The notes: generated by a model not told the origin, from the sequence alone. Positions 1 through 7,095 are shown, numbered from the stretch's first letter. The stretch is 35,570 nt of DNA from Candidatus Poribacteria bacterium (GCA_016215705.1 JACRIR010000133.1:1-35570), one strand, 5' to 3'. A program made the numbers and translations.

Positions 1-6
1 CAGAAA

Positions 7-822
7 CTACTTTTTCCAAAGTCTGCCCTCGCGGTGCGCGTTGATGAAGCGGATACAGTATTCATCCATGCCGAGGAGGGCCTCGGCGGCGGTGAGCGGG
101 GTCGTTATGGCGCTGTTGCACGGGTCGATGAACGCGCAGTCGATGCCGGCGACCATTGCCATTACCAGGTAAGTGGCCTCGAGCAATGAGCGCTGCGGCA
201 ACTGAAACGAAACATTGCCCACGCCGGCGACGATATGAATTCCGGCCAGCCGCTCGCGAATCATTGTGATTGCTCTAAGCGTTTCTTTGCCGGCATTGGG
301 CGAGACGCTGACCGGCAGCACGACGGGGTCAATGAATATCTTCTCTCTTTCGATTCCCGCTGTGGTGAGCGTGTCGACCAACTGAATGGCAATATCGAGC
401 TTCTTTTCCGCCTGCTCCGGAATCTGAATAGAATCAATAGTGAGGGCCACTACGCCGCAGGAGTATTTGACTGCGAGGGGTAGAAGCCCATTGAGCCGAC
501 TGCTCTCGAAGGTGACGGAATTGATAACAGCCGTGCCCCGGTGTATTCGGAGGGCGGCCTCAACGGACTCGGGATCGGCGCTGTCGATCCAGAGAGGCGT
601 ATCCACGGCTGCTTGTACGACCTTGACAAGCCACGGGAGATACTCGACCTCTCTGCCCACAAAAGCGCCGGCGTTGACGTCGATGTAGGACACGCCTGCG
701 TCGCGTTGCATACGCGCTTCTTGCTGAATGAGGTTTCCGTTTCTCTCTTCTATCGCCCGCGCGATTGTCTTTCGGGAAGAGTTTATGCGGGCGCCGATGG
801 TTATGAGTCTACTGGTGTTCAT
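7..822 (-). CDS. Pterin-binding methyltetrahydrofolate methyltransferase (MtgA/AcsE-like)
   Basis: The 271-residue protein resembles the dihydropteroate synthase-like, pterin-binding methyltransferases that move a methyl group between tetrahydrofolate and a corrinoid protein (AcsE, MtgA, MetH pterin domain). An early DVNAG segment and a late GVGNVSFQLPQR segment match the conserved pterin-pocket motifs; the Asn in the latter corresponds to the Asn that contacts the pterin N5 in AcsE. The length is usual for a stand-alone enzyme. It is the last gene of a same-strand trio with a corrinoid protein and a UroD-like methyltransferase, so the likely role is methyltransferase II, passing methyl groups from the corrinoid protein to tetrahydrofolate, or the reverse. 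The methyl donor cannot be deduced. The gene is complete, ending in TAG at 7-9. Confidence 0.85.
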   Translation of the reverse strand: MNTSRLITIGARINSSRKTIARAIEERNGNLIQQEARMQRDAGVSYIDVNAGAFVGREVEYLPWLVKVVQAAVDTPLWIDSADPESVEAALRIHRGTAVINSVTFESSRLNGLLPLAVKYSCGVVALTIDSIQIPEQAEKKLDIAIQLVDTLTTAGIEREKIFIDPVVLPVSVSPNAGKETLRAITMIRERLAGIHIVAGVGNVSFQLPQRSLLEATYLVMAMVAGIDCAFIDPCNSAITTPLTAAEALLGMDEYCIRFINAHREGRLWKK

Positions 823-902
823 GTCTACATCGCTCTCATGAATTGCGACTGATAATTGCGCGACCGTCCGCCCTCATCCCGAGATCGATTGCATGTTCTT
901 TT

Positions 903-930
903 GTAGGGGCGCAGCGTGCTGCGCATCTAC
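903..930. repeat. Short palindrome, GCGCAGC-type
   Basis: GCGCAGC (909-915) and GCTGCGC (918-924) form a 7-bp stem around a 2-nt centre, with outer GTAG/CTAC pairs. A related copy with one mismatched pair lies at 24611-24628 between nuoL and nuoM. It sits in the spacer between the UroD-like and methyltetrahydrofolate methyltransferase genes. Confidence 0.6.
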
Positions 931-957
931 TCGTGTAAAAGCGCCCCGTCGTTTTAT

Positions 958-1000
958 GCATATTCGGGGACACCATGCGGCATGGTGTCCCCGAATATGC
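958..1000. repeat. Long perfect palindrome, family A1 (copy 1)
   Basis: Two 21-nt arms (958-978 and 980-1000) are perfectly complementary around one central base. The core reads GGGGACACCATGC in the left arm. The element begins directly after the stop codon of the UroD-like gene (1001-1003, minus strand). The same palindrome recurs at 9628-9672, a variant at 11674-11716 and 13557-13599, and decayed copies at 12320-12360 and 15553-15591. It could act as a transcript-stabilising hairpin or terminator, or be a REP-like non-autonomous element. No cognate transposase is in the window. Confidence 0.85.
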
Positions 1001-2173
1001 TCATGAATTCCTCATGGGATACGTGCCATATTCGCGGGCGGCCTTCAGCATGGCGAGGAAGTTTTGCGTCGGGATGCCGCTGTGAATCGAATTGCTCGAG
1101 CTGAGCACGTAACCTCCGCCCGGCGCGCAGTCGCGAATACACTGTCCCACCGCCTTGGTGACATCCTCCGGGCTGCCGTTGGTCAGCAGGTCGCCGCAGT
1201 CGATATTCCCGAGCAGTGTAATTTTGTCGCCGTATTGTCTCTTGAGACGCGCAATATCCATTCCGGCTGTCGGCTCGATGGCGTGGTAGCCGTCGATGCC
1301 GCATCCGAGCAGCAGCTCATTTTCGATATTCTCGATATTTCCGTCGGTATGCTTGAAGAAGGGAAGTCCGCGCGAGTGACATCTCTCGGTTATTCGTCGC
1401 ATATGGGGGAATATGAATCGTCGGAACATCGCGGGCGAGAACAGAGTGGTCGAGTGGTACGCGAAATCGACGCCGCCAACGAAGCCGTCGACGCCCGCTT
1501 CGGCTTCTGCGTCAATGAGCGTGAGCACCTCGTTTGTGGTCGCCTCGAAGTAACGGTCGATGAGTTCCGGCTCGAGGGCCATGCATTCGAGGAATAGCGG
1601 CTGCCAGCTTGCTTCGGACGGAAACAGCACGTCGGCTTCGCCGAGGATGAAGAACCTTTCGCGCGCAGGATCGAGGACCGCTTTCAGGCCGGCCATCAGG
1701 TCAGCCGACACTAGACCGGGGCGTTTTTCGAGCCACTCGACGTGGTGGCGCAATCCCGGAACGCCTTCCTGTTTGATTCGCGAATCAATTTCTGAATGGT
1801 AGTCGGATTCCGGGTTATACCCAATGACGCGCCAAAGACCCGAGTCGGGATCGGTATATTTCCATTGATTCTCGGCTACCGGTTCGACGGTTTCGTTAGT
1901 CAGCGGAAGCGTAGGCATGGGGAGGATGTCGAGCTCGAGGTGCGAGTAGAGATCGATCCAGTCACTGAAGATTTTGAGTGCGAGCTCGAGCACGCGGCCT
2001 TCGGCCATCCATTCGGAGAAGACTTTGGCGACGAGCCAGCCGCCGAAGCCGACATACATCTGCCGCCCCATGATGTCGGAGGCCACGGGCGAGTTGATCG
2101 AAAGCTCGAAGACTGGAACTCTGTCGGGCTCCCGGTGAGCCACTGCGACGCGAACACGTTCTTTGGAGTTCAT
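1001..2173 (-). CDS. Uroporphyrinogen decarboxylase-family (MtaA/CmuA-like) methyltransferase
   Basis: The 390-residue protein belongs to the UroD superfamily, which includes true uroporphyrinogen decarboxylase and the corrinoid methyltransferases MtaA, MtbA and CmuA. The typical N-terminus (MNSKERV, then HREPDRVPV) supports the ATG at 2171-2173; the frame stays open to a TTG at 2218 that lacks a ribosome-binding site. A late HTDGNI motif and GNIDCGDLL supply a His and a Cys that may bind zinc, although the HxC pair of MtaA is not present. A corrinoid protein gene lies immediately upstream and a pterin methyltransferase downstream, so a methyl-transfer role is much more likely than haem synthesis. 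The substrate is unknown; O-methyl or N-methyl compounds are possible. Confidence 0.8.
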   Translation of the reverse strand: MNSKERVRVAVAHREPDRVPVFELSINSPVASDIMGRQMYVGFGGWLVAKVFSEWMAEGRVLELALKIFSDWIDLYSHLELDILPMPTLPLTNETVEPVAENQWKYTDPDSGLWRVIGYNPESDYHSEIDSRIKQEGVPGLRHHVEWLEKRPGLVSADLMAGLKAVLDPARERFFILGEADVLFPSEASWQPLFLECMALEPELIDRYFEATTNEVLTLIDAEAEAGVDGFVGGVDFAYHSTTLFSPAMFRRFIFPHMRRITERCHSRGLPFFKHTDGNIENIENELLLGCGIDGYHAIEPTAGMDIARLKRQYGDKITLLGNIDCGDLLTNGSPEDVTKAVGQCIRDCAPGGGYVLSSSNSIHSGIPTQNFLAMLKAAREYGTYPMRNS

Positions 2174-2228
2174 TTCCTTAAGCCTACTCTTGGCAATGAA
2201 GTTCCAGTTGTTCAGCAAGAATTCAGGG

Positions 2229-2246
2229 CAGACGTAAGCGTCTGCC
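2229..2246. repeat. Short intergenic palindrome
   Basis: GCAGACG and CGTCTGC flank a short TAAG loop between the corrinoid-protein and UroD-like genes, giving a compact GC-rich stem. It has no T-tract, so a terminator is unlikely. It is one of many short palindromes in the window's spacers. Confidence 0.5.
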
Positions 2247-2286
2247 CCGCAGTTATCGAATATGCCTTGAGAAACCCGAAGCCGGC

Positions 2287-2922
2287 TTACATGCCGAGCA
2301 GCGCCTTTGCTTTGTCAACAGCAGAGGCGGCGTCGGGCGCATAGCCATCGGCTCCGATCTCTGCCGCGTAGCGTTGCGTAACCGGAGCGCCTCCAATCAA
2401 AACCTTCACTTTCTTGAGGAGGCCCGCCTTTTGAAGCTCGTCTATGGTCGCCTTCATCGAGGGCATGGTGGTCGTCAGCAGGGCAGACATTCCGATGAGG
2501 TTCACGCCCTCTTCTTTCGCGGCCTCGACGAACTTCTGGGGCGACACGTCGATCCCGAGATCGATCACCTTGAAGCCGTTGCCGCGCATCATCATGCTCA
2601 CAAGATTTTTGCCGATATCGTGGAGATCTCCGCGCGCGGTGCCCATTGCGATGGTGCCGACCGGTTTGACTCCCGCTTTGACGAGCAGCGGCTCGAGCAC
2701 CTTCATTCCGGTATACATTGCGCGGGCTGCTATGAGAACTTCGGGCACATAGATTTCGTTGTTCTTGAAGCGTTCGCCCACGACCTGCATCCCGGCGATC
2801 AGGCCGTCGTCCAATATCTGCTTAACCCCTATTCCCGCATTCACCGCTTCCTTGGTCATTTTGTCGACTGCGGGCGCGTCGCCTCGCATCAAGGCGGCTG
2901 CAAGTTCTTTCAAGTCGGCCAT
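2287..2922 (-). CDS. Corrinoid (B12-binding) methyltransferase carrier protein, MtbC/MtmC-like
   Basis: The 211-residue protein has the two-domain layout of corrinoid carrier proteins: an N-terminal helical cap (about residues 1-85) and a C-terminal Rossmann B12-binding domain. The DxHxxG motif is present as DLHDIG, with His101 the expected lower axial cobalt ligand. SALLTTTM (about 146-153) and GGAPV (178-182) match the loops around the nucleotide tail of the cofactor. The ATG at 2922 is preceded by GGGAGGA at good spacing; an upstream in-frame ATG at 2988 would add a non-homologous leader. It is the first gene of the methyl-transfer trio and should carry the methyl group between the UroD-like and pterin methyltransferases. 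Confidence 0.92.
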   Translation of the reverse strand: MADLKELAAALMRGDAPAVDKMTKEAVNAGIGVKQILDDGLIAGMQVVGERFKNNEIYVPEVLIAARAMYTGMKVLEPLLVKAGVKPVGTIAMGTARGDLHDIGKNLVSMMMRGNGFKVIDLGIDVSPQKFVEAAKEEGVNLIGMSALLTTTMPSMKATIDELQKAGLLKKVKVLIGGAPVTQRYAAEIGADGYAPDAASAVDKAKALLGM

Positions 2923-2968
2923 GTGGTCCTCCCTTCCGATAGCACAGGCTGGCAAGCATGACTTTGCG

Positions 2969-2984
2969 CCGGGCTTGAGCCCGG
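2969..2984. repeat. Short palindrome CCGGGCT/AGCCCGG
   Basis: Seven-bp arms around a 2-nt centre, upstream of the corrinoid-protein gene. It would lie in that gene's 5' leader if transcription starts further upstream. The type is common as a dispersed intergenic palindrome in bacteria. Confidence 0.5.
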
Positions 2985-3043
2985 ACACACAAAACCCTTA
3001 TAGAAAAATCTGTCCGTGATTTCACCCGGGAGACAAAAAGAAA

Positions 3044-3082
3044 GCGTGATATAGGCTCCAACTCTGCGAGACTATATCACGC
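3044..3082 (-). terminator. Rho-independent terminator of the 3097-3567 gene
   Basis: Read on the minus strand, an 11-bp perfect stem (GCGTGATATAG/CTATATCACGC, arms 3072-3082 and 3044-3054) with a 17-nt loop is followed at once by TTTCTTTTT. It begins 15 nt beyond the stop codon of the hypothetical gene and separates it from the corrinoid methyltransferase cluster. Confidence 0.8.
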
Positions 3083-3096
3083 CATAAGTATCGGAG

Positions 3097-3567
3097 TCAA
3101 GCGAGGCTTGGGAGTTGAATCGTGATTTTCTCCTCGCCGGAATCGGTGACGCCCGAGAAGACGTCGAGGTCGATCTCCTCGTTCTTCACGCCGATGACGA
3201 GCTTGCCCCGGCGCTTGGTCTCGTCTATGCCGGTCATATCCTCAATTTCCTCGAAGAGAGTGGCCACCACTTCTTCGGCCGGCGCTGGAACATCATAGAA
3301 CTTTTCGCCCGTCATTCGGCAGAGCGCGTGGTCCGGCGCCTTGCGCACGATGGAGATATCTTTCGCCTGCACATCGATCCCGTAGAGGAGTACGAGCGCG
3401 AAGTAGCGAAGCGCCTCCTCGGGAACGTCCTCGCGGATACGCTTCCGCAATTGCGGAGTGGAGAAATCCTCGAGCTCTTTCCGATGATTGGAGTCGAGAA
3501 AACAATCGAGGAACTCTTGCAGCTTGACGTGCGGACTCCTGGTCCTCTGTATGCTTTGGGCATCCAT
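3097..3567 (-). CDS. Hypothetical protein (156 aa)
   Basis: I do not recognise this family. The 156-residue protein is soluble, with no signal peptide or membrane segment. Its N-terminal half is charged and probably helical, around DSNHRKELEDFS and a VPEEALRYFALVLLYGID segment. The C-terminal half looks like beta strands rich in Val, Ile and acidic residues and ends in KITIQLPSL. The start is supported by GAGGTG five bases before the ATG. It has its own terminator (3044-3082) and a possible promoter (3621-3649), so it appears monocistronic. A divergent radical SAM gene lies 297 nt away. Codon use looks like that of its neighbours. Confidence 0.7.
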   Translation of the reverse strand: MDAQSIQRTRSPHVKLQEFLDCFLDSNHRKELEDFSTPQLRKRIREDVPEEALRYFALVLLYGIDVQAKDISIVRKAPDHALCRMTGEKFYDVPAPAEEVVATLFEEIEDMTGIDETKRRGKLVIGVKNEEIDLDVFSGVTDSGEEKITIQLPSLA

Positions 3568-3620
3568 GCTTGCACCTCATTTCTTCTGCGCAGCGCGCAA
3601 ATGCTCTTGATACTGCGCTT

Positions 3621-3649
3621 CTTATAAGAATTCTATCAACTAGTGAGAA
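3621..3649 (-). promoter_or_regulatory. Possible sigma-70 promoter for the 3097-3567 gene
   Basis: On the minus strand TTCTCA (3644-3649) and TATAAG (3621-3626) are 17 nt apart. The -35 matches consensus at four of six positions. The predicted start of transcription is about 50 nt upstream of the ATG. Confidence 0.4.
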
Positions 3650-3671
3650 AGTTTGCTATCCGGGGCCATGT

Positions 3672-3723
3672 GGGAGAAAATAGGGACAGACCCTACGCTA
3701 CGGGTCTGTCCCTATTTTCTCCC
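3672..3723. repeat. Long perfect hairpin, family B
   Basis: Two 22-nt arms (3672-3693 and 3702-3723) pair perfectly around the 8-nt loop TACGCTAC. The arm contains AAAATAGGGACAGACCC. It lies between two divergently transcribed genes, so it is not a terminator for either. It resembles family A in length and in the T/A-rich flank plus GGGACA core, but the sequence is different. Together with the promoters noted separately it is what the 3568-3864 spacer holds. Confidence 0.8.
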
Positions 3724-3781
3724 GAGAGTTCGATTGCCCCGAGGCACGAAGCGCTTGACCGGATGCGTGTTCAAGGAAGAT

Positions 3782-3811
3782 TTGATATTGCATAGATACA
3801 TACTATATACT
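3782..3811 (+). promoter_or_regulatory. Probable sigma-70 promoter of the radical SAM gene
   Basis: TTGATA (3782-3787) and TATACT (3806-3811) are separated by 18 nt, in an AT-rich stretch. Transcription would start about 47 nt before the ATG at 3865. Confidence 0.5.
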
Positions 3812-3864
3812 TTGAGCATACAGCGTGCGCTTTCAGACTTTCACTCACTATAAATCCCGATTAT

Positions 3865-5370
3865 ATGCTTTTGAAGAGAAAAATCGAGCGGGTTTTTTTG
3901 TTGTTTCCACCGGCGAGGCTTTGTCGGGAGACGATGAGAGTCCCATCGATGCCTTTGGGTGTCGCTTATTTGGCCTCGGCGGTTCGTGACATTTCCGACG
4001 TCACGATCATGGACGCAGTCGCCGAGAGCGACCATGAAGAGCCCATGGACGGCGACTTCACGTGGTACGGGTCCGCGTTATCCGAGATTCGCTCGAGGAT
4101 CGAGGATTTCAAGCCGGACCTGGTTGGCATAGGCTGCATCTTCAGTTCGATCTTTCCCGTTATCCGAAAGGTTTGCCGCGAGATCAAGGCGATAGACCCG
4201 GACATAATCACGATAACGGGAGGAAGCTACCCGACATTCATGGCCGAGCACTGCATGAAAGAGCCTGCCCTGGACATGATCGTGCTGGGTGAAGGTGAGA
4301 TGACCTTTCGGGAAATCATCCGGCGTCTCAGTTCCGGGGCATCTCTCGCCGAGATTGACGGACTCGCCTTCCGTGACGGCGACCGCACCGTTGTCAATCC
4401 GCGCACCACATGGATCGAGGACCTGGACACAATCAGGTTCCCTGCCCGGGACTTATTGCCCATGGACGCCTACAAGAAGATCGGAATACCGCACAGTCTG
4501 TCATTCTCCGGAAAGAATTTCGCCCCGATGATTACTTCTCGCGGCTGTCCGGCGCGGTGCATCTATTGCTCGAGCACTCGCTTTTGGGGCAATCGTTACC
4601 GTTTCAGGTCTCCCGAAAATGTCCTCGACGAAATTGGAGGACTAATCTCGAGGTGGGATATCGGCGAGATTCAGTTTGAGGACGACAACACCACTGCGAA
4701 CCCCAAGCGAGCCATGAGTATCTTTCGAGGAATCATCGATCGCGGTTACAAGATCAGGTTCAACTTCCCCAATGGGCTGGCGCTTTGGACGCTCGACGAG
4801 CGGCTAGTGGACCTTATGGTGGAAGCGGGGTGTTACGAGATGATTCTTGCCTTTGAAAGCGGCTGCCAGGAAGTGCTCCGGGATATTGTGAAGAAACCGA
4901 CCAATTTGGAAAAGGCCATCAAGATAACGCGCTACATCCAGCATAAAGGAATCAGGACAGACGCCTTCTACATCATAGGATTTCCGGGAGAGACCAGAGA
5001 GCAGATACGCCGGACCTTCCGGTTCGCAAATAAAGTGAAAACTGATCTGGCCTATTTCTTTGTGGCTAATCCACTCCCCGGCAGCGAGTTGCATAGAATC
5101 GCCGAATCAAGGGGAATGCTCCCTCAAGGATTCAATTTCGAGAACCTGACCTATTCGCGTTCTGCCTATCGTGATGACGTTTTCCCCAATGGAGAACTCG
5201 AACGGATGGCGGGACGCGGATTTGTGAAATACGCTTTTCGTTCTTTTCTGCGGAGGCCACATGTATTCCTCAAGAGGTTTCTTTTCGACCTCTTCCTCAA
5301 GCGACCCCGTTACACGGTCCAGATTCTCGTGAGAATCTGGAGAAGAGTCTCAGGAGCAGGAAAGCCCTGA
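3865..5370 (+). CDS. B12-binding-domain radical SAM protein
   Basis: The 501-residue protein has the layout of cobalamin-type radical SAM enzymes. An N-terminal B12-binding-like Rossmann region (about 1-170) carries PLGVAYLASAV, GGSYPT and LGEGE. The radical SAM domain follows, with the CxxxCxxC cluster motif CPARCIYC (Cys228, Cys232, Cys235). FYIIGFPGET is a typical later strand motif of this family. The C-terminal 70 residues are basic and aromatic. Relatives act in hopanoid, lipid, antibiotic and bacteriochlorophyll methylations and cyclisations, so the substrate cannot be assigned. No clear Shine-Dalgarno precedes the ATG at 3865, but homology-like sequence starts almost immediately after it. 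It appears to be transcribed alone. Confidence 0.9.
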   Translation: MLLKRKIERVFLLFPPARLCRETMRVPSMPLGVAYLASAVRDISDVTIMDAVAESDHEEPMDGDFTWYGSALSEIRSRIEDFKPDLVGIGCIFSSIFPVIRKVCREIKAIDPDIITITGGSYPTFMAEHCMKEPALDMIVLGEGEMTFREIIRRLSSGASLAEIDGLAFRDGDRTVVNPRTTWIEDLDTIRFPARDLLPMDAYKKIGIPHSLSFSGKNFAPMITSRGCPARCIYCSSTRFWGNRYRFRSPENVLDEIGGLISRWDIGEIQFEDDNTTANPKRAMSIFRGIIDRGYKIRFNFPNGLALWTLDERLVDLMVEAGCYEMILAFESGCQEVLRDIVKKPTNLEKAIKITRYIQHKGIRTDAFYIIGFPGETREQIRRTFRFANKVKTDLAYFFVANPLPGSELHRIAESRGMLPQGFNFENLTYSRSAYRDDVFPNGELERMAGRGFVKYAFRSFLRRPHVFLKRFLFDLFLKRPRYTVQILVRIWRRVSGAGKP

Positions 5371-5622
5371 GCATTCTCCGAGAATCTCTTGACGGTAGTT
5401 GCCCTATTCATTCACACGTGTCATCTCTGAGCTTCTGACGGGAAAAAAGCATTTGCGTGTTTTGAATGTGTGTGATATGTTTGTTCTTTAGACGGATTTT
5501 GCTCCGGGAACTCACGATCTAGTGAGCCTGAAGATTGTCGTGCGCATTTGCGATAATCTTCGGACGAGAAGCAATTTGAGCTAACCGTGCGGGCGTCGCA
5601 GATGAAACAGAAGAGGGACATA
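5371..5622 (+). promoter_or_regulatory. Leader region of the superoxide dismutase gene
   Basis: No gene is seen here. A weak promoter candidate, TTGCGT (5453-5458) and TATGTT (5476-5481), has 17-nt spacing. Downstream are two consecutive hairpins: CTCAC/GTGAG (5511-5526), and an 11-bp stem with one mismatch (5530-5540 with 5551-5561). The hairpins would lie in the 5' leader and could affect stability or regulation; no known riboswitch or operator is recognised. Confidence 0.35.
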
Positions 5623-6351
5623 ATGGAGTCGAGTTTGGAGGGGGCGCTTTTCTCGCGACGCAGTTTCATCAGGAGTTCCGGCGTGGGCGTCCTGGCTTTG
5701 GCTGCAGCATATCCGACATTATCTTGTGCAGAGGCGGAACTGAAAACAGTTGTATCGAAAGAGGAGGCGAAAATGGCTTACGAAGCGAAGGATTTCAGCG
5801 GCTTGGTCGGCATGGAGGGCTTCAGCGACACCTTGCTCAACAATCACTTCACCTTATACAAGGGCTATGTCACCAACACGAACAAAGCCCTTGAAACGCT
5901 GGACGGGATGCTCAAGGGCGACAAAATTGGCTACGAATACGGCGAAGTGAAGCGGCGACTCGGCTGGGAGTTCAACGGAATGCGCCTGCACGAACTCTAC
6001 TTCGGCAACCTGGGCGGGAAGGCCACACTGGACAAGAGTAGCAAACTCGCCAAGAAGCTGGCCGAAGATTTTGGCAGTTACGAGTTGTGGGAGAAAGACT
6101 TCAAGGCGGTCGGCGCAATGAGAGGGATTGGCTGGGTCGGCCTCTACCAGGACAACACGAACGGCAAGCTCATTAACTTCTGGATTAATGAACACGACGT
6201 AGGGAATCCGTCGGGATGTGTCCCGATTCTCATCATGGACGTGTTCGAGCATGCCTATATGACTGACTACCAGTTGAAGCGACCCGACTATATCGCGGCG
6301 TTCTTCAAGAACATCAACTGGGCGGTCGTCGAAAAGAGACTGATGAAGTAA
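5623..6351 (+). CDS. Exported Fe/Mn-family superoxide dismutase (twin-arginine signal)
   Basis: This enzyme should convert superoxide to oxygen and hydrogen peroxide outside the cytoplasm. From the ATG at 5623 (GAGGG upstream at good spacing) the protein has 242 residues. It opens with a twin-arginine signal, SRRSFIRSSG, a hydrophobic VGVLALAAA stretch and a likely cleavage near residue 35-37. The metal ligands of the Fe/Mn family are in place: His75, His123 in RLHELYF, then Asp206 and His210 in MDVFEHAY. The first-ligand helix is one residue shorter than in E. coli SodB (HFTLYKGYV), marking a divergent subgroup. The open frame extends upstream to a GTG at 5587, but ribosome-binding spacing favours 5623. 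Export in a folded, metal-loaded state fits use of the Tat pathway. Confidence 0.88.
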   Translation: MESSLEGALFSRRSFIRSSGVGVLALAAAYPTLSCAEAELKTVVSKEEAKMAYEAKDFSGLVGMEGFSDTLLNNHFTLYKGYVTNTNKALETLDGMLKGDKIGYEYGEVKRRLGWEFNGMRLHELYFGNLGGKATLDKSSKLAKKLAEDFGSYELWEKDFKAVGAMRGIGWVGLYQDNTNGKLINFWINEHDVGNPSGCVPILIMDVFEHAYMTDYQLKRPDYIAAFFKNINWAVVEKRLMK

Positions 6352-6385
6352 GCCCGGACAAGTCGTTGTCTGATTCCAAATGGGC

Positions 6386-6429
6386 GCGTTTGTCAAGCTG
6401 CACAGAGATGTGACAAACGCTGAAGCGTT
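6386..6429 (+). promoter_or_regulatory. Two overlapping, mutually exclusive hairpins after the SOD gene
   Basis: GCGTTTGTCA (6386-6395) pairs perfectly with TGACAAACGC (6411-6420). The AACGC end of the second arm (6416-6420) can instead pair with GCGTT (6425-6429) around TGAA. Only one structure can form at a time. The region lies between the SOD stop and a terminator-like hairpin at 6439-6470, and might be an attenuator or simply a processed 3' end. Confidence 0.35.
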
Positions 6430-6438
6430 CCAACGGCA

Positions 6439-6470
6439 GGGGTGATTCCCACTGCTTTTGGGATCGCCCC
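6439..6470 (+). terminator. Possible terminator after the SOD gene
   Basis: GGGGTGATTCCC (6439-6450) pairs with GGGATCGCCCC (6460-6470), with one wobble and one bulge. It is followed by only three T residues. A second GC-rich stem (6483-6490 with 6503-6510) follows. Confidence 0.4.
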
Positions 6471-6576
6471 TTTCACGATAAGGGCGGCTCACTGCGCGCG
6501 GCGAGCCGCCTCTGCATTTTCACATGAGTCCCCCGAAAGACATACTATAGTAAAGTTAGAGGGGGAGGTGTTTCAG

Positions 6577-6870
6577 ATGCCCATGTATGATAGTGAACGC
6601 CTCGTTCGCGATATAGAGAAGAAGAAAGAGCAAGTCTCTTCATTGTCTGACACCGAATTGAAGAAAGAAGTCTCGCATGTGACCAAGCTCTTGCAGTCGA
6701 GCCTGCCCGACTGTTTGCGCCAGCGAGCCGAAAGAATCGTCGCGGCCAGAAAGCCGGAAAAGATAGAGACCGAGATTGAGCGTTTCAATTTTGAAGCACG
6801 GTGGTTCCAACTGTTGCTCGACTATGAGAAGCGGGTCGCGAAAGAGGCCGAAAAGAGAAAGATTGCCTGA
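6577..6870 (+). CDS. Hypothetical small helical protein (97 aa)
   Basis: I do not recognise this family. The protein is highly charged (Lys, Glu, Arg), has no membrane segment or signal peptide, and should be mostly alpha-helical, with coiled-coil-like stretches near residues 8-40 and 60-95. The start is set by the strong GGGGGAGG element upstream of the ATG at 6577; the open frame reaches back to 6442, but that extension overlaps hairpins and is not protein-like. It follows the SOD gene on the same strand, 225 nt apart with a possible terminator between. A role is not inferable. Confidence 0.65.
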   Translation: MPMYDSERLVRDIEKKKEQVSSLSDTELKKEVSHVTKLLQSSLPDCLRQRAERIVAARKPEKIETEIERFNFEARWFQLLLDYEKRVAKEAEKRKIA

Positions 6871-6893
6871 CACTGAAGAGAGTAGAAAGAAGT

Positions 6894-7004
6894 ATGGCGA
6901 AAGGGAAATCCGGGAGAGTCAAAGGTCGAAAGCCCGTGGCAGTTGAAGTGACATTGGAGCCTCTCCCAGGAAAAAGCGTTCTCGCGTCCGTTTCGCAGTT
7001 GTGA
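6894..7004 (+). CDS. Possible small ORF (36 aa)
   Basis: An ATG 23 nt after the preceding gene opens a 36-codon frame ending in TGA at 7002-7004. The N-terminus is strongly basic (MAKGKSGRVKGRKP) and the rest is Val/Leu-rich. An AGAAAGAAG stretch precedes the start, a poor ribosome-binding site. Nothing in the sequence proves expression; it may be chance. Confidence 0.25.
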   Translation: MAKGKSGRVKGRKPVAVEVTLEPLPGKSVLASVSQL

Positions 7005-7020
7005 GCCTGTCCCAGGCCTC

Positions 7021-7095
7021 TGTAGGTGCGAATTCATTCGCACAATGGAGGGGGAACAACTTTGCTCTGGGTGTACGAATAAATTCGCACCTGTA
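7021..7095. repeat. Inverted pair of GTGCGAAT-type palindromes (MITE-like)
   Basis: The left end (7021-7043) reads TGTAGGTGCGAATTCATTCG and onward; the right end (7071-7095) is its near reverse complement. The left end also contains the internal palindrome GTGCGAAT/ATTCGCAC. The 75-bp unit therefore has long imperfect terminal inverted repeats and no coding capacity. A related single palindrome, CGCGAATGAATTCGCG, is at 13623-13638. It occupies most of the spacer before the secreted-protein gene. Confidence 0.6.

Noticed and set aside
1001-2173. True uroporphyrinogen decarboxylase (hemE)
   Set aside because: Family membership fits, but the adjacent corrinoid carrier and pterin methyltransferase, and the absence of other haem genes, point to a methyltransferase.
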